Shown here piece after piece: positions 8,442-16,694 of a stretch of DNA of 64,000 bases. A model generated the notes under the pieces. That model saw only the letters and a list, made by a program, of their open reading frames with translations. It ran no database searches and was not told the DNA's origin. The position numbers and the translations under genes were made by a program. This DNA is from an uncultured Planctomycetaceae bacterium (GTDB taxonomy: Bacteria; Planctomycetota; Planctomycetia; Pirellulales; Thermoguttaceae): contig CAMJTU010000010.1 in NCBI GenBank assembly GCA_946408825.1, positions 1 to 64,000 of the forward strand, written 5' to 3'. Position 1 is the stretch's first letter; each line of letters opens with the position of its first letter.

Positions 8442-11400
8442 ATGGGCAACCCGTTACAGTTTGACGCCGGTCGTTCTAACTTGGTGGATCTTGTGCGCTA
8501 TCGCGCGCGTTATCAACCAAACGACGTCGCGTTCACGTACGTGACGAACAGCGGAGGCGTCGGCGCCTCTGAAAAGAACCTGACTTATTCCGAACTCGAT
8601 CGTCGCTGTCGTCGCGTCGCGGCATGGCTCCAACGCAACGACATGCGGGGAAAGCGCGCGTTGCTCCTCTATCGGCCCGGGTTGGAATTCATCTCTGGGT
8701 TTTATGGATGTCTCTATGCGGGCGCGACGGCGATTCCGGCGTACCCGCCGACGAAAAACCGCTCGATGTTGCGCATTCAATCGATTGCGGCGGACGCGGA
8801 AGCGAGCATGGCGCTCACGACGACCGACGTCGTCGAACAAGTTAAAAATACGATCAACGAAACTCCGCTCTTACAACAGATTCCATGGGTTTCGACGGAC
8901 TCGCTTCCCGAGGGGATCGAAGACGAATGGGTCGATCCTGAAGTCGATCAGTCGGACATCGCGTTTCTTCAGTATACTTCCGGTTCGACGGGAACCCCCA
9001 AAGGCGTCATGCTTTCGCATGGCAATATGCTGAGCAACTCGACGCTTATCGAACGCGGCTTTGAACATACGCGTTCGAGCGTCGGAGTATACTGGCTTCC
9101 GAGTTATCACGACATGGGGCTTATCGGCGGCGTAATTCAGCCCGTTTTTTGCGGATGTCGCATCTACATGATGGCGCCGCTTAATTTCTTGACGCGCCCC
9201 CACGTTTGGCTCCAAATGATCTCCAAGTATAAGGCTACGACGAGCGGCGGGCCTAATTTTGCTTACGATCTCTGTGTTAAAATCAAAGACGAGAGCAAAC
9301 TTGAAGGAATTGATTTGAGTTCGTGGAAGGTCGCGTTTAACGGCGCGGAACCGGTTCGTGCAGAGACGCTCGAACGATTTGCCGCCAAATTTGAACGTTA
9401 CGGCTTCAATTACAATTCGTTCTATCCCTGTTTCGGACTCGCCGAGGGCACGCTTATCGTGACCGGCGGCATGAAGAACGATCCTCCTATCGTTCGTTCG
9501 ATTGACGCGGACGCGCTCGGAGAGGGTCGCGCCGTCGAGGTTCAGCCAGACGCTCCTCGCGCGCATAAAGTCGTCTCGAGCGGTCGCGTTATTTTCGGTC
9601 AGCGTCTCGCGATTGTCGACGAGAAGACGCTGAACGAGCTTCCCGACGGCCGCGTCGGCGAAATCTGGACGTCTAGTTCGAGCGTCGCCCAAGGATATTG
9701 GCGTAATCCGAAAGAAACGGAGCGTGTGTTCCAGGCGCGTCTTGCCGACAAGCCTGACGAAGGGCCGTTCCTTCGCACCGGCGACCTCGGTTTCGTTCAA
9801 GACGGCGAACTCTTCGTGACGGGGCGCATCAAGGATATGATGATTATCCGCGGCGTCAACGTCTATCCTCAGGATATCGAGATCACCGCGCAGGGAGTCT
9901 CTCCGTCCCTCGTTATTAACGGCGGCGGCGCGTTTCTCGTCGGCGATCCAGACGACGAGAAACTTGTTCTTCTTCAGGAAGTCGAACGCAGTCTGAAAGA
10001 TAAGGACGTCATTGCGGGACTCTTCAGCGAAATTCGCAAACGCGTCGCGCTTGAGCACGAAACGCCGATTAGCGAAATTGTTTTCATTCAGAGAGGCTCG
10101 CTCCCGAAAACGTCGAGCGGCAAGGTTCAGCGTCATGCATGTCGCGACGCGTTCCTCAAGAACGATCTCAAGGTCGTCGCTCGATGGTCGGTCGACGACG
10201 GCGCTGTTGGAACCGGAGACGTTCCAAAGGCCAGAGCGGGTTCTTCGGGCTACACTGTGGAAGAGAACCCGCTCTATGACGACGAAAGTTCCAACGAAAG
10301 CGTCGGCGCGTGGAAGAAAACGGAACAGGACGTGTCGAACGTCTTTGCAGTCGTCGAGAAGAAGCACGAAGATACTAAACCGGAGCCCGGCGGTTCCGAG
10401 GGGTTGACGAAGTTGATTCCTTCCGCCATCAGTTACGACGAAACGGCTCGCGTTGTTCTCGAAGAAATCTATCGCGTCGGAAAAGAGCGCGTTCGTGGCG
10501 TCTCGCTTGACACGGACGTGACGACCCTTGGGCTCGATTCTCTCGAACGCATGGAAATTATCGCAGCGATCGAGGATCGATTCGGCGGTCAGTTTCCCGA
10601 GGAGTCGTTGCAACAGATGGCGACCGTCCGCGAATTGGTCGACGGCGTTCGCAAGTATCTCGGCGTCGGTCGTTCAACCCCTGTGGTTGCGAAACATTAC
10701 GAGGTCGACGACGCCAGCGCAGACGTTTCGAAATTTCCCGAGTACATCGCGATCCATCAGAAATTTGAGATGGCGAAAAGTCTCGGCATGAATCACTTCT
10801 TCGAGCCGCACGAGGGCGCGGCAGGCGCGACGATCCGAATCAACGGGAAAGACTATATTAACTTCTCGACGTACAATTACATCGGAACGTCTGGCGATCC
10901 TCGCGTCACAGCCGCGGCTCAAGAGGCGGTCGCGCAGTATGGCACGACTGCGGGCGCGAGCCGAATTGTCGCGGGCGAACTTCCAATTCATCGCGAGCTT
11001 GAGAACGAGATATCGAAGTTTCTTGGGGTTGAGGATACGATTGTACTTGTCGGCGGACACCAGACAAACGAGAGTATTATCGGGCACTTAATGGGGGCCG
11101 AAGATTTGATTCTTCACGACTCCCTTGCGCACAACTCAATCGTTCAGGGCTGTATTCTTTCCGGCGCGCGACGTCGACCTTTCCCACACGGAGACTGGAA
11201 CGCCGTCGATAAGATTCTTTCGGTTCAACGGCCCCGTTATCGGCGTGTTCTGATTGTGTTGGAAGGCGTCTACAGCATGGACGGCGACTATCCAGAACTC
11301 CCCGAGTTCATTAAACTTCGCGAAAAGTATAAGACGCTCCTGATGATCGACGAAGCGCATTCGATCGGCGTCCTCGGTAAGACTGGACGTGGAATTGGCG

Positions 11401-11921
11401 AGCACTTTGGCGTTAATCGACGCGACGTCGATATTTGGATGTGTACGCTCAGTAAGACGTTTGCAAGCTGCGGCGGCTATATCGCGGGACGAAAAGAACT
11501 GGTCGAGTACCTTAAATACACGGCTCCGTCCTTTATGTTCAGCGTAGGCATGCCGCCTGCGCAAGCGGGGGCGGCGCTCGCCGCGCTTCGCGTTCTCGAG
11601 GCAGAGCCCGAACGCGCTGAGAAACTCCGCGCCAACAGCGCGTATTTCAAGGAACTGGCGCGCGGCTACGGTATGAACGTCGGACTCGCTGCGGATACTG
11701 GCGTTGTTCCCGTCATCATTGGGAACTCGATTAAGACGCTCGCCGCGTCGCATCAGTTGTTCCTGCATGGAATCAACGCGCATCCGATTCTCCATCCTGC
11801 GGTGGAGGAGCACCAGGCGCGAATAAGATTCTTCTTGACGTCGCTCCATACTTTTGATCAGATTAAGACGACGGTCGACACGCTCGCGGTCGTTCTGAAA
11901 GAGCTTGAAGCGCAAAAATGA
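8442..11921 (+). CDS. Fatty acyl-AMP ligase - ACP - alpha-oxoamine synthase fusion
   Basis: A three-domain, 1159-aa protein. Residues about 1-580 form a fatty acyl-AMP ligase (FAAL): 'FLQYTSGSTGTPKGVMLSH', 'WLPSYHDMGLIGG', 'PLNFLTRPHVWL' and 'TGDLGF' are all typical of FAALs. Residues about 660-745 form an acyl carrier domain with attachment Ser700 in 'GLDSLERME'. Residues about 775-1159 form a PLP enzyme of the alpha-oxoamine synthase family (BioF/serine palmitoyltransferase): 'NYIGTSGDPRV', 'HDSLAHNSI', 'DEAHSIGVLGKTGRG' and the PLP lysine Lys1005 in 'TLSKTFAS'. Known chemistry predicts activation of a fatty acid, loading on the built-in ACP and decarboxylative condensation with an amino acid to a 3-keto amine, like the first step of sphingolipid or sulfonolipid synthesis. 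The amino acid used is not known. A GTG lies 42 bp upstream in frame; ATG 8442 has a GGAGAG site. Confidence 0.9.
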   Translation: MGNPLQFDAGRSNLVDLVRYRARYQPNDVAFTYVTNSGGVGASEKNLTYSELDRRCRRVAAWLQRNDMRGKRALLLYRPGLEFISGFYGCLYAGATAIPAYPPTKNRSMLRIQSIAADAEASMALTTTDVVEQVKNTINETPLLQQIPWVSTDSLPEGIEDEWVDPEVDQSDIAFLQYTSGSTGTPKGVMLSHGNMLSNSTLIERGFEHTRSSVGVYWLPSYHDMGLIGGVIQPVFCGCRIYMMAPLNFLTRPHVWLQMISKYKATTSGGPNFAYDLCVKIKDESKLEGIDLSSWKVAFNGAEPVRAETLERFAAKFERYGFNYNSFYPCFGLAEGTLIVTGGMKNDPPIVRSIDADALGEGRAVEVQPDAPRAHKVVSSGRVIFGQRLAIVDEKTLNELPDGRVGEIWTSSSSVAQGYWRNPKETERVFQARLADKPDEGPFLRTGDLGFVQDGELFVTGRIKDMMIIRGVNVYPQDIEITAQGVSPSLVINGGGAFLVGDPDDEKLVLLQEVERSLKDKDVIAGLFSEIRKRVALEHETPISEIVFIQRGSLPKTSSGKVQRHACRDAFLKNDLKVVARWSVDDGAVGTGDVPKARAGSSGYTVEENPLYDDESSNESVGAWKKTEQDVSNVFAVVEKKHEDTKPEPGGSEGLTKLIPSAISYDETARVVLEEIYRVGKERVRGVSLDTDVTTLGLDSLERMEIIAAIEDRFGGQFPEESLQQMATVRELVDGVRKYLGVGRSTPVVAKHYEVDDASADVSKFPEYIAIHQKFEMAKSLGMNHFFEPHEGAAGATIRINGKDYINFSTYNYIGTSGDPRVTAAAQEAVAQYGTTAGASRIVAGELPIHRELENEISKFLGVEDTIVLVGGHQTNESIIGHLMGAEDLILHDSLAHNSIVQGCILSGARRRPFPHGDWNAVDKILSVQRPRYRRVLIVLEGVYSMDGDYPELPEFIKLREKYKTLLMIDEAHSIGVLGKTGRGIGEHFGVNRRDVDIWMCTLSKTFASCGGYIAGRKELVEYLKYTAPSFMFSVGMPPAQAGAALAALRVLEAEPERAEKLRANSAYFKELARGYGMNVGLAADTGVVPVIIGNSIKTLAASHQLFLHGINAHPILHPAVEEHQARIRFFLTSLHTFDQIKTTVDTLAVVLKELEAQK

Positions 11922-11957
11922 CGACGTTTGTCGTCGCGAGCGCTTAAAAGAGAGAAC

Positions 11958-11992
11958 GGCGCGCCGCTTCATTAGACGGCGCGTCTTTTTTT
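11958..11992 (+). terminator. Intrinsic terminator after the FAAL fusion gene
   Basis: A 9-bp GC-rich stem (GGCGCGCCG 11958-11966 with CGGCGCGTC 11977-11985, one G-U pair) is followed at once by seven T residues. It separates the fusion gene from the cytochrome-like gene. Confidence 0.85.
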
Positions 11993-12039
11993 CGCGATTG
12001 ATTACAGACGCGGCGCCGCGCCGCGAAAGAGAGGGCGCG

Positions 12040-14313
12040 ATGCGCTATCCATGGCTTGACGTTCCTGTTCTGACGCCGACGTTCCTTTTTGCTCTCGTCG
12101 CGTTCGCGTTTTCGTTTATCGTTCATTACGCGGTTGGGGGCGGTTTGTTGCTTGCGCTCGAAAATGGCCGCGCTCTCCGTAGCGACGACGTTAAATATCG
12201 CGCGTATCTCAAGAAATACGCAAAATTTTTTGTCGAATTTACGACGGTTTTCGGCGTCGTCTTAGGGGCCGGAACATGGTTTGCCGCCGGGTTGACGGCG
12301 CCTTTTGCGACTGAATCGTTCATTCGGATATTTATCTTCGCGCTGGCGATTGAACTGCTCTTAGTATTTCAAGCGCTCGTTTCTGCGTTTGCGTTCTATT
12401 ACTGTTGGGACAAGCTTACGCCTAGGGCGAGTCGTGTTCTTGGCTGGCTATATGCTTTGACGGCTTGGTTTGCGTTGTCGTTGGCGTCGGCGCTTTCGTC
12501 CTTTACCTTGAACGCCGAAGGAATCGTCGGCGACTGGGAGTCGACGGACGAGCTCTGGCGCGCGCTCCTGAACGTTCAATTCCCCGCGCAGCTGATTGCG
12601 CGAACCGGCGTCGCGATCCTGATAGGCGCGTTCTTTTTTTTGATTCACGCGTCGTACGTCGAGAAGGATTTCAACCTTCGTGAACGCGTTGCGAAGCGCA
12701 TGCGCGTCCCTTCTTTCGCCGGGGCGTTTTTACTTGTCGCAGGTCTCGTCGGCGCAATTCGCGTTTTAACGGAGACAAGTCGGCTGACGCTTGAACGTTC
12801 CGTTTCGTCGTGCGCTTACGCGACGCTCTTTGTCGCGTGTCTCCTCGCAATATTGATTCTCGTCGTCGTCGGATTGTGTCGCCGTCCGCGAGAGATCAAC
12901 GCGGGACAATCGTTGGCGCTCGTTCTTCTGGGGTTCGCAACGCTCGGCTCCGTAGAAGGCGAAATATCGACGATTCGCCGCCCCTATGCGGTCGATCGCG
13001 TCGTCTATCGTAATCAACTCACGCGCGCCGAGGTTGCGCAGGCGCGTCAGACAGGAATTCTTTATTTGGGGACGTGGACGACATACGCGCTCGACGCGCT
13101 TCAGGAGGAATATCCCGATTTGGCGATTTCCGCGCAGAAATACCTTGGCGTCGAATCGATTCATCTCGAACCTCCTGTGATTTCAGTTCCTGAGGAGGGT
13201 TCGGAAGAGGACGAAGGAGAATCAGGCGAGCCGATCGAGGAGGACGATCCGAAGTCGCTCGATTCCGAGTCCGTCGGCGAAAGCGAGTCAAACGTATGGT
13301 TTGCGCTGACTGCCGCGCAGCGTTTAACCGCGCCGCAACCACAATCAAACTTTGCGCCTGTCGCGACGAACTCCGGCGCTCTTGATTCGTCGACGCCCGT
13401 TCTTAGTCAGGGGCCGCCCCTTCAAAATCCGAACGTTTCCGGCGGTCGTCAGAATTCGCTTTCCACAAGCGGGAACCAACTTCCCGCCCCGCGCGGGACT
13501 GACGGCGCTTCGTCAATTGTGGGGCAGCCGGAGGCGCAGATCGAAGTTCCCGTCTTCAATCCTGCGGGAACGACGTCGCAAGCTGCCGACGGCGTCGGCG
13601 TCGTCAATGTCGACGTCCCCGCCGCGCCCGTTCCTAATCGTCCTGTCCAACCTTCCGCTCGTCGACCTGTCCGTCCTGTTTCACAATCGCAAACGCCGCT
13701 TCAAAGCGTCGAGACTTCGGAGTCGGACACCGTCGCGAGTCCGTCTCCGTCGCCGACCCCTATTGAAATTGAAGTCACGCCAGCTTCGGAACTAGCTTCT
13801 GGCGACGTTGACGACGCGTTAGAAGAAGAGCAAACGCGCGTTCTCCCCGAAACGCTTGACCTTGAAGTCAACGGACCGATATCACGTGGAAACGAAGATC
13901 TTCTTAGAGTCAATCGACATGATCGTCGCGAACTAGGCAGAATGGTTTTCGTGCGCAATTGCAACAGCTGTCATGCTGAAAAGCTCGGTCTTTCCGCCGT
14001 CGCGCCGCGTGTAGGCGGACGAAGCGTCGCCGAACTGCGCGACTTTGTCACAAGACTGAACTACGTTCGTTTCGACATGCCTCCGTGGGCAGGAACGGAG
14101 GTTGAAGCGGAACTCCTGGCGGAATACCTCGATTCGATCGCGCCGAAAGTTCCCGATTCCGCCTTCATGAAGGATAAGCCGAAAAAAGAAAAAGCGCCTC
14201 CTAAATCGGAGGAGAACGAGTCCGAAGAAGAGGGAGACGCGGTTTCCGAAGGCGCAGACGCGGTCGACGTGCCGGTTTCAGAGAACGGCGCTAACGATCT
14301 TATCGGACTCTGA
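12040..14313 (+). CDS. CydA-like membrane protein fused to a c-type cytochrome domain
   Basis: A 757-aa protein in three parts. The N-terminal half (residues about 1-330) has at least eight hydrophobic helices and resembles the first part of cytochrome bd subunit I: 'FIVHYAVGGG', 'FTTVFGVVLGAGTW', 'IELLLVFQA...YYCWDKL'. The residue expected at the second haem-b histidine falls in 'AQLIARTG', so that ligand appears absent. Residues about 390-610 are a Pro/Ser/Gln-rich, acidic linker. A cytochrome c motif follows (Cys641, Cys644, His645 in 'NCNSCHAE'), with a possible distal Met in 'RFDMPPW'. The tail is Lys/Glu-rich. It is probably an electron-transfer or quinol-oxidising membrane protein rather than a classic bd oxidase. 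ATG 12040 has a GAGAGGG site. No cydB is adjacent. Confidence 0.72.
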   Translation: MRYPWLDVPVLTPTFLFALVAFAFSFIVHYAVGGGLLLALENGRALRSDDVKYRAYLKKYAKFFVEFTTVFGVVLGAGTWFAAGLTAPFATESFIRIFIFALAIELLLVFQALVSAFAFYYCWDKLTPRASRVLGWLYALTAWFALSLASALSSFTLNAEGIVGDWESTDELWRALLNVQFPAQLIARTGVAILIGAFFFLIHASYVEKDFNLRERVAKRMRVPSFAGAFLLVAGLVGAIRVLTETSRLTLERSVSSCAYATLFVACLLAILILVVVGLCRRPREINAGQSLALVLLGFATLGSVEGEISTIRRPYAVDRVVYRNQLTRAEVAQARQTGILYLGTWTTYALDALQEEYPDLAISAQKYLGVESIHLEPPVISVPEEGSEEDEGESGEPIEEDDPKSLDSESVGESESNVWFALTAAQRLTAPQPQSNFAPVATNSGALDSSTPVLSQGPPLQNPNVSGGRQNSLSTSGNQLPAPRGTDGASSIVGQPEAQIEVPVFNPAGTTSQAADGVGVVNVDVPAAPVPNRPVQPSARRPVRPVSQSQTPLQSVETSESDTVASPSPSPTPIEIEVTPASELASGDVDDALEEEQTRVLPETLDLEVNGPISRGNEDLLRVNRHDRRELGRMVFVRNCNSCHAEKLGLSAVAPRVGGRSVAELRDFVTRLNYVRFDMPPWAGTEVEAELLAEYLDSIAPKVPDSAFMKDKPKKEKAPPKSEENESEEEGDAVSEGADAVDVPVSENGANDLIGL

Positions 14314-14331
14314 ATCATGGTCGTCGGTCAT

Positions 14332-14355
14332 CTGGGGCGAATTTCGTCGCCCCAG
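14332..14355. terminator. Convergent stem-loop terminator
   Basis: A perfect 9-bp stem (CTGGGGCGA 14332-14340 with TCGCCCCAG 14347-14355) over a 6-nt loop sits between two convergent genes and probably serves both. Confidence 0.7.
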
Positions 14356-14384
14356 TGAATTTGAACGTCCGTTGGAATACGCGC

Positions 14385-16271
14385 TTATAGCTCATAGGAA
14401 CCGTCCCAGCGGACGAAGGCTTCCATGGCGAAGAATTCGGGGAGCCCGATACGATTGTATGCGTCGGCGGTCGCCATATTGCGTTCTTCGGCGCGTTGCC
14501 AGAATTCGCGAGCGTCGGCGCCGAGGAAGAGCGCGCCGTCTTTTTGCGAGGCATGACGGAAGATCGCTTCGCGTTTCTTTTCAGAGTCGCGCGGGAAAAG
14601 GGGCACGGCGATTTCAATCTGGTCGAGAGGCCACTCCTGCCATGCGCCGCGATAGAGCAACGTTTCTGGAATCTGAACTCCCTCGTCCTGGAGTTGACGC
14701 AGAACTCCAAAGGCGATAAGCGCGCAGACGCGGTGCGTGCCGTGCGGATCGGAAAGGTCGTTCGCGATGAAAATCTCGTCCGGTTTGAGTTCTTCGATAA
14801 GATCGCGGACGCGTTGACGGTCTTCGTCGGTGGGAGGAAGTTTTTCAACGGCGCCCGTAGCATAGAAGGGGAGATCAAGAAAATGGACGTGTTCGCTCGG
14901 TATGCCGCAGGCGGCGTCCGCCGATCGCGCTTCGCTCCATCTGATCAGCCGCTTGACGTCAAGCGCTTCTTTTGAGTCGCGTTCGCCCGGCTGCTTTGCG
15001 AGCAACGGTTTCTGTATTTTTTCGACAAGGGTCGTTTCAATCGTCTTATCGCCCCCGAACTCTTCGTTAATCGCAGTAAAAAGGTCTGCGATACGATAGG
15101 CGTCATGGTCGTTCACCGCGATATTGCCGCTTGTCATGTAGGCGACGTGGACTTCATGTCCGTCCTCGACGAGACGGAGCATCGTTCCGCCCATGCTGAT
15201 AACGTCGTCGTCTGGATGGGGACTGAACACGAGAATCTTTTTACGTTCGCGCCCACAAGGATGACGCTCAATCGTCTTCGTCATCCACGAGAAGACGCGC
15301 GCAGAAACTTCCGTCGCAGTTCCCGCCGCGCGGAGTAGCGAGTGGAGACCGTAGTCGCGAAAATCCTTGTCGGTGAGTTTAAGGAGCGCCTTTCCCGTCT
15401 TCTGACAGAGCCATAAAACGGCGCGTTTTGTCATTGAGTCGTTCCATTCGACGGAGCGCGTGCGCCACGGCGTGGCGACGTCCTGAAGGTTCGACGCGGC
15501 GCTTTTGTCCAGAATGAAGGAGACGTCCTTGTGCTCTCGCAACCATCCGGCAGGAATTGCGTTAGAGACAGGTTCTTCTAACGCTTTCTGGACGACGGCG
15601 GCTTTTGCGTCTCCGAACGCGAGGACGACGATTTTACTTGCTTCCATCATCGTCCCAAACCCAAGCGTCAACCCCCTAGTCGGCACGTTCGATTCGCTAA
15701 AGAAAAGAGACGCTGCGTTAAGGCGCGTTTCTGGGTCGAGTTGCGCGAGCCGCGTTCTGCTTGTTTTGGACGTATACGGTTCGTTAAATCCGACTGCGCC
15801 GTTAGCGGCGACGCCGAGAAGGAGTAAATCAATACCGCCCGCAGCGGCGATTTCCGCTTCGTAATGACGGCAACTTGCGTCAACTTGTTCGACCGGCGTC
15901 GTCGCGTCGAAAAAATGGACGTTTTTCAGATCGACGTCCATTTTCATGACGAAATTCTCCATCATCCACCGACGCATACTTTGTAGACGATCCTTGTCTA
16001 GACCATAATATTCGTTGACAATGAAGATCGAAACGCGCGAGAAGTCGAGCCCGTTTTCTTGGTGAAGTCGTACCAATTCTTGATAAACGCCAACGGGACT
16101 GGATCCGCCGACGAGTCCTAGCGTCGCGGATAACCCTAGGGAGTTGCGATCGCGAACTACTCCCGCAATCTGTTGAGCGACGTGTCTACATGCGTCGGCG
16201 CCGGAATCAAAGACATAGGTCGGGGCTTCAACGCTGAGGGCGGGGAGCGCCGTATGGGCGGAATGAGTCAT
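14385..16271 (-). CDS. NagB-like (degenerate) domain fused to PIG-L/LmbE deacetylase
   Basis: A 628-aa fusion. The N-terminal domain (about 1-290) follows glucosamine-6-phosphate deaminase: 'LGLVGGSSPVGVYQEL', 'VNEYYGL', 'GIDLLLLGVAANGAVGFNEP' and 'SRTRL'. Aligned by eye with E. coli NagB, three catalytic residues are changed: Asp72 to Asn86, Asp141 to Asn157 and His143 to Ala159. Glu148 is kept as Glu164. Deaminase activity is therefore doubtful. The C-terminal domain (about 370-620) is a PIG-L/LmbE zinc deacetylase with 'FSPHPDDDVISMGG' and 'DPHGTHRVC', both metal motifs intact. A GTG lies 87 bp upstream in frame. The likely job is de-N-acetylation of an amino sugar, with the NagB fold binding sugar phosphate or acting as a structural partner. 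Confidence 0.85.
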   Translation of the reverse strand: MTHSAHTALPALSVEAPTYVFDSGADACRHVAQQIAGVVRDRNSLGLSATLGLVGGSSPVGVYQELVRLHQENGLDFSRVSIFIVNEYYGLDKDRLQSMRRWMMENFVMKMDVDLKNVHFFDATTPVEQVDASCRHYEAEIAAAGGIDLLLLGVAANGAVGFNEPYTSKTSRTRLAQLDPETRLNAASLFFSESNVPTRGLTLGFGTMMEASKIVVLAFGDAKAAVVQKALEEPVSNAIPAGWLREHKDVSFILDKSAASNLQDVATPWRTRSVEWNDSMTKRAVLWLCQKTGKALLKLTDKDFRDYGLHSLLRAAGTATEVSARVFSWMTKTIERHPCGRERKKILVFSPHPDDDVISMGGTMLRLVEDGHEVHVAYMTSGNIAVNDHDAYRIADLFTAINEEFGGDKTIETTLVEKIQKPLLAKQPGERDSKEALDVKRLIRWSEARSADAACGIPSEHVHFLDLPFYATGAVEKLPPTDEDRQRVRDLIEELKPDEIFIANDLSDPHGTHRVCALIAFGVLRQLQDEGVQIPETLLYRGAWQEWPLDQIEIAVPLFPRDSEKKREAIFRHASQKDGALFLGADAREFWQRAEERNMATADAYNRIGLPEFFAMEAFVRWDGSYEL

Positions 16272-16694
16272 TTCGAAGCCTAATTTCTTTCGTTGTCGTT
16301 GGAATTGTATCGTCGGCGGACGCGTCGTTACGACCTTGGCGATATTGTCTTCACGCACAAAGCGCCGCGCCCACCGTAAATTTTGGCAAACCGTTCGTTG
16401 GCGTCAATGATTGGCGCCGTCAAAAAAAACAAGTTGACAGAATTAACCGTATTTTAGCTTGCGCCCCCTCGAAATTCTCTTTTCCGAGATTATAATTTGG
16501 GTAAAATGTCGAGTCGCGCGCTGTGTTCGAAATTCCCTGACAATTTGTCTGGGCGGCGCAGGAAGAGAAAGACGTCTAAGCAGACCTTGGAAGTTGCTTT
16601 CTCTTTTGTATGCGCGCGTTATCGGTTAGAGCCGTTCTGACGCGACGTTCCTATTCGAACGTTCTTCAAACGAAACCATAAGGATGAAGTTGAA

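Noticed and set aside
8871..10613. 580-codon minus-strand frame inside the FAAL gene
   Set aside because: It overlaps a fully recognised domain on the plus strand and carries no motif.
13867..13882. CACGTG-containing sites as parS candidates (also near 24641 and 25943)
   Set aside because: The flanks do not match TGTTTCACGTGAAACA closely enough.
16433..16496. TTGACA at 16433 and TATAAT near 16490 as one promoter
   Set aside because: The spacing is far too long and neither pairs with a good partner element.
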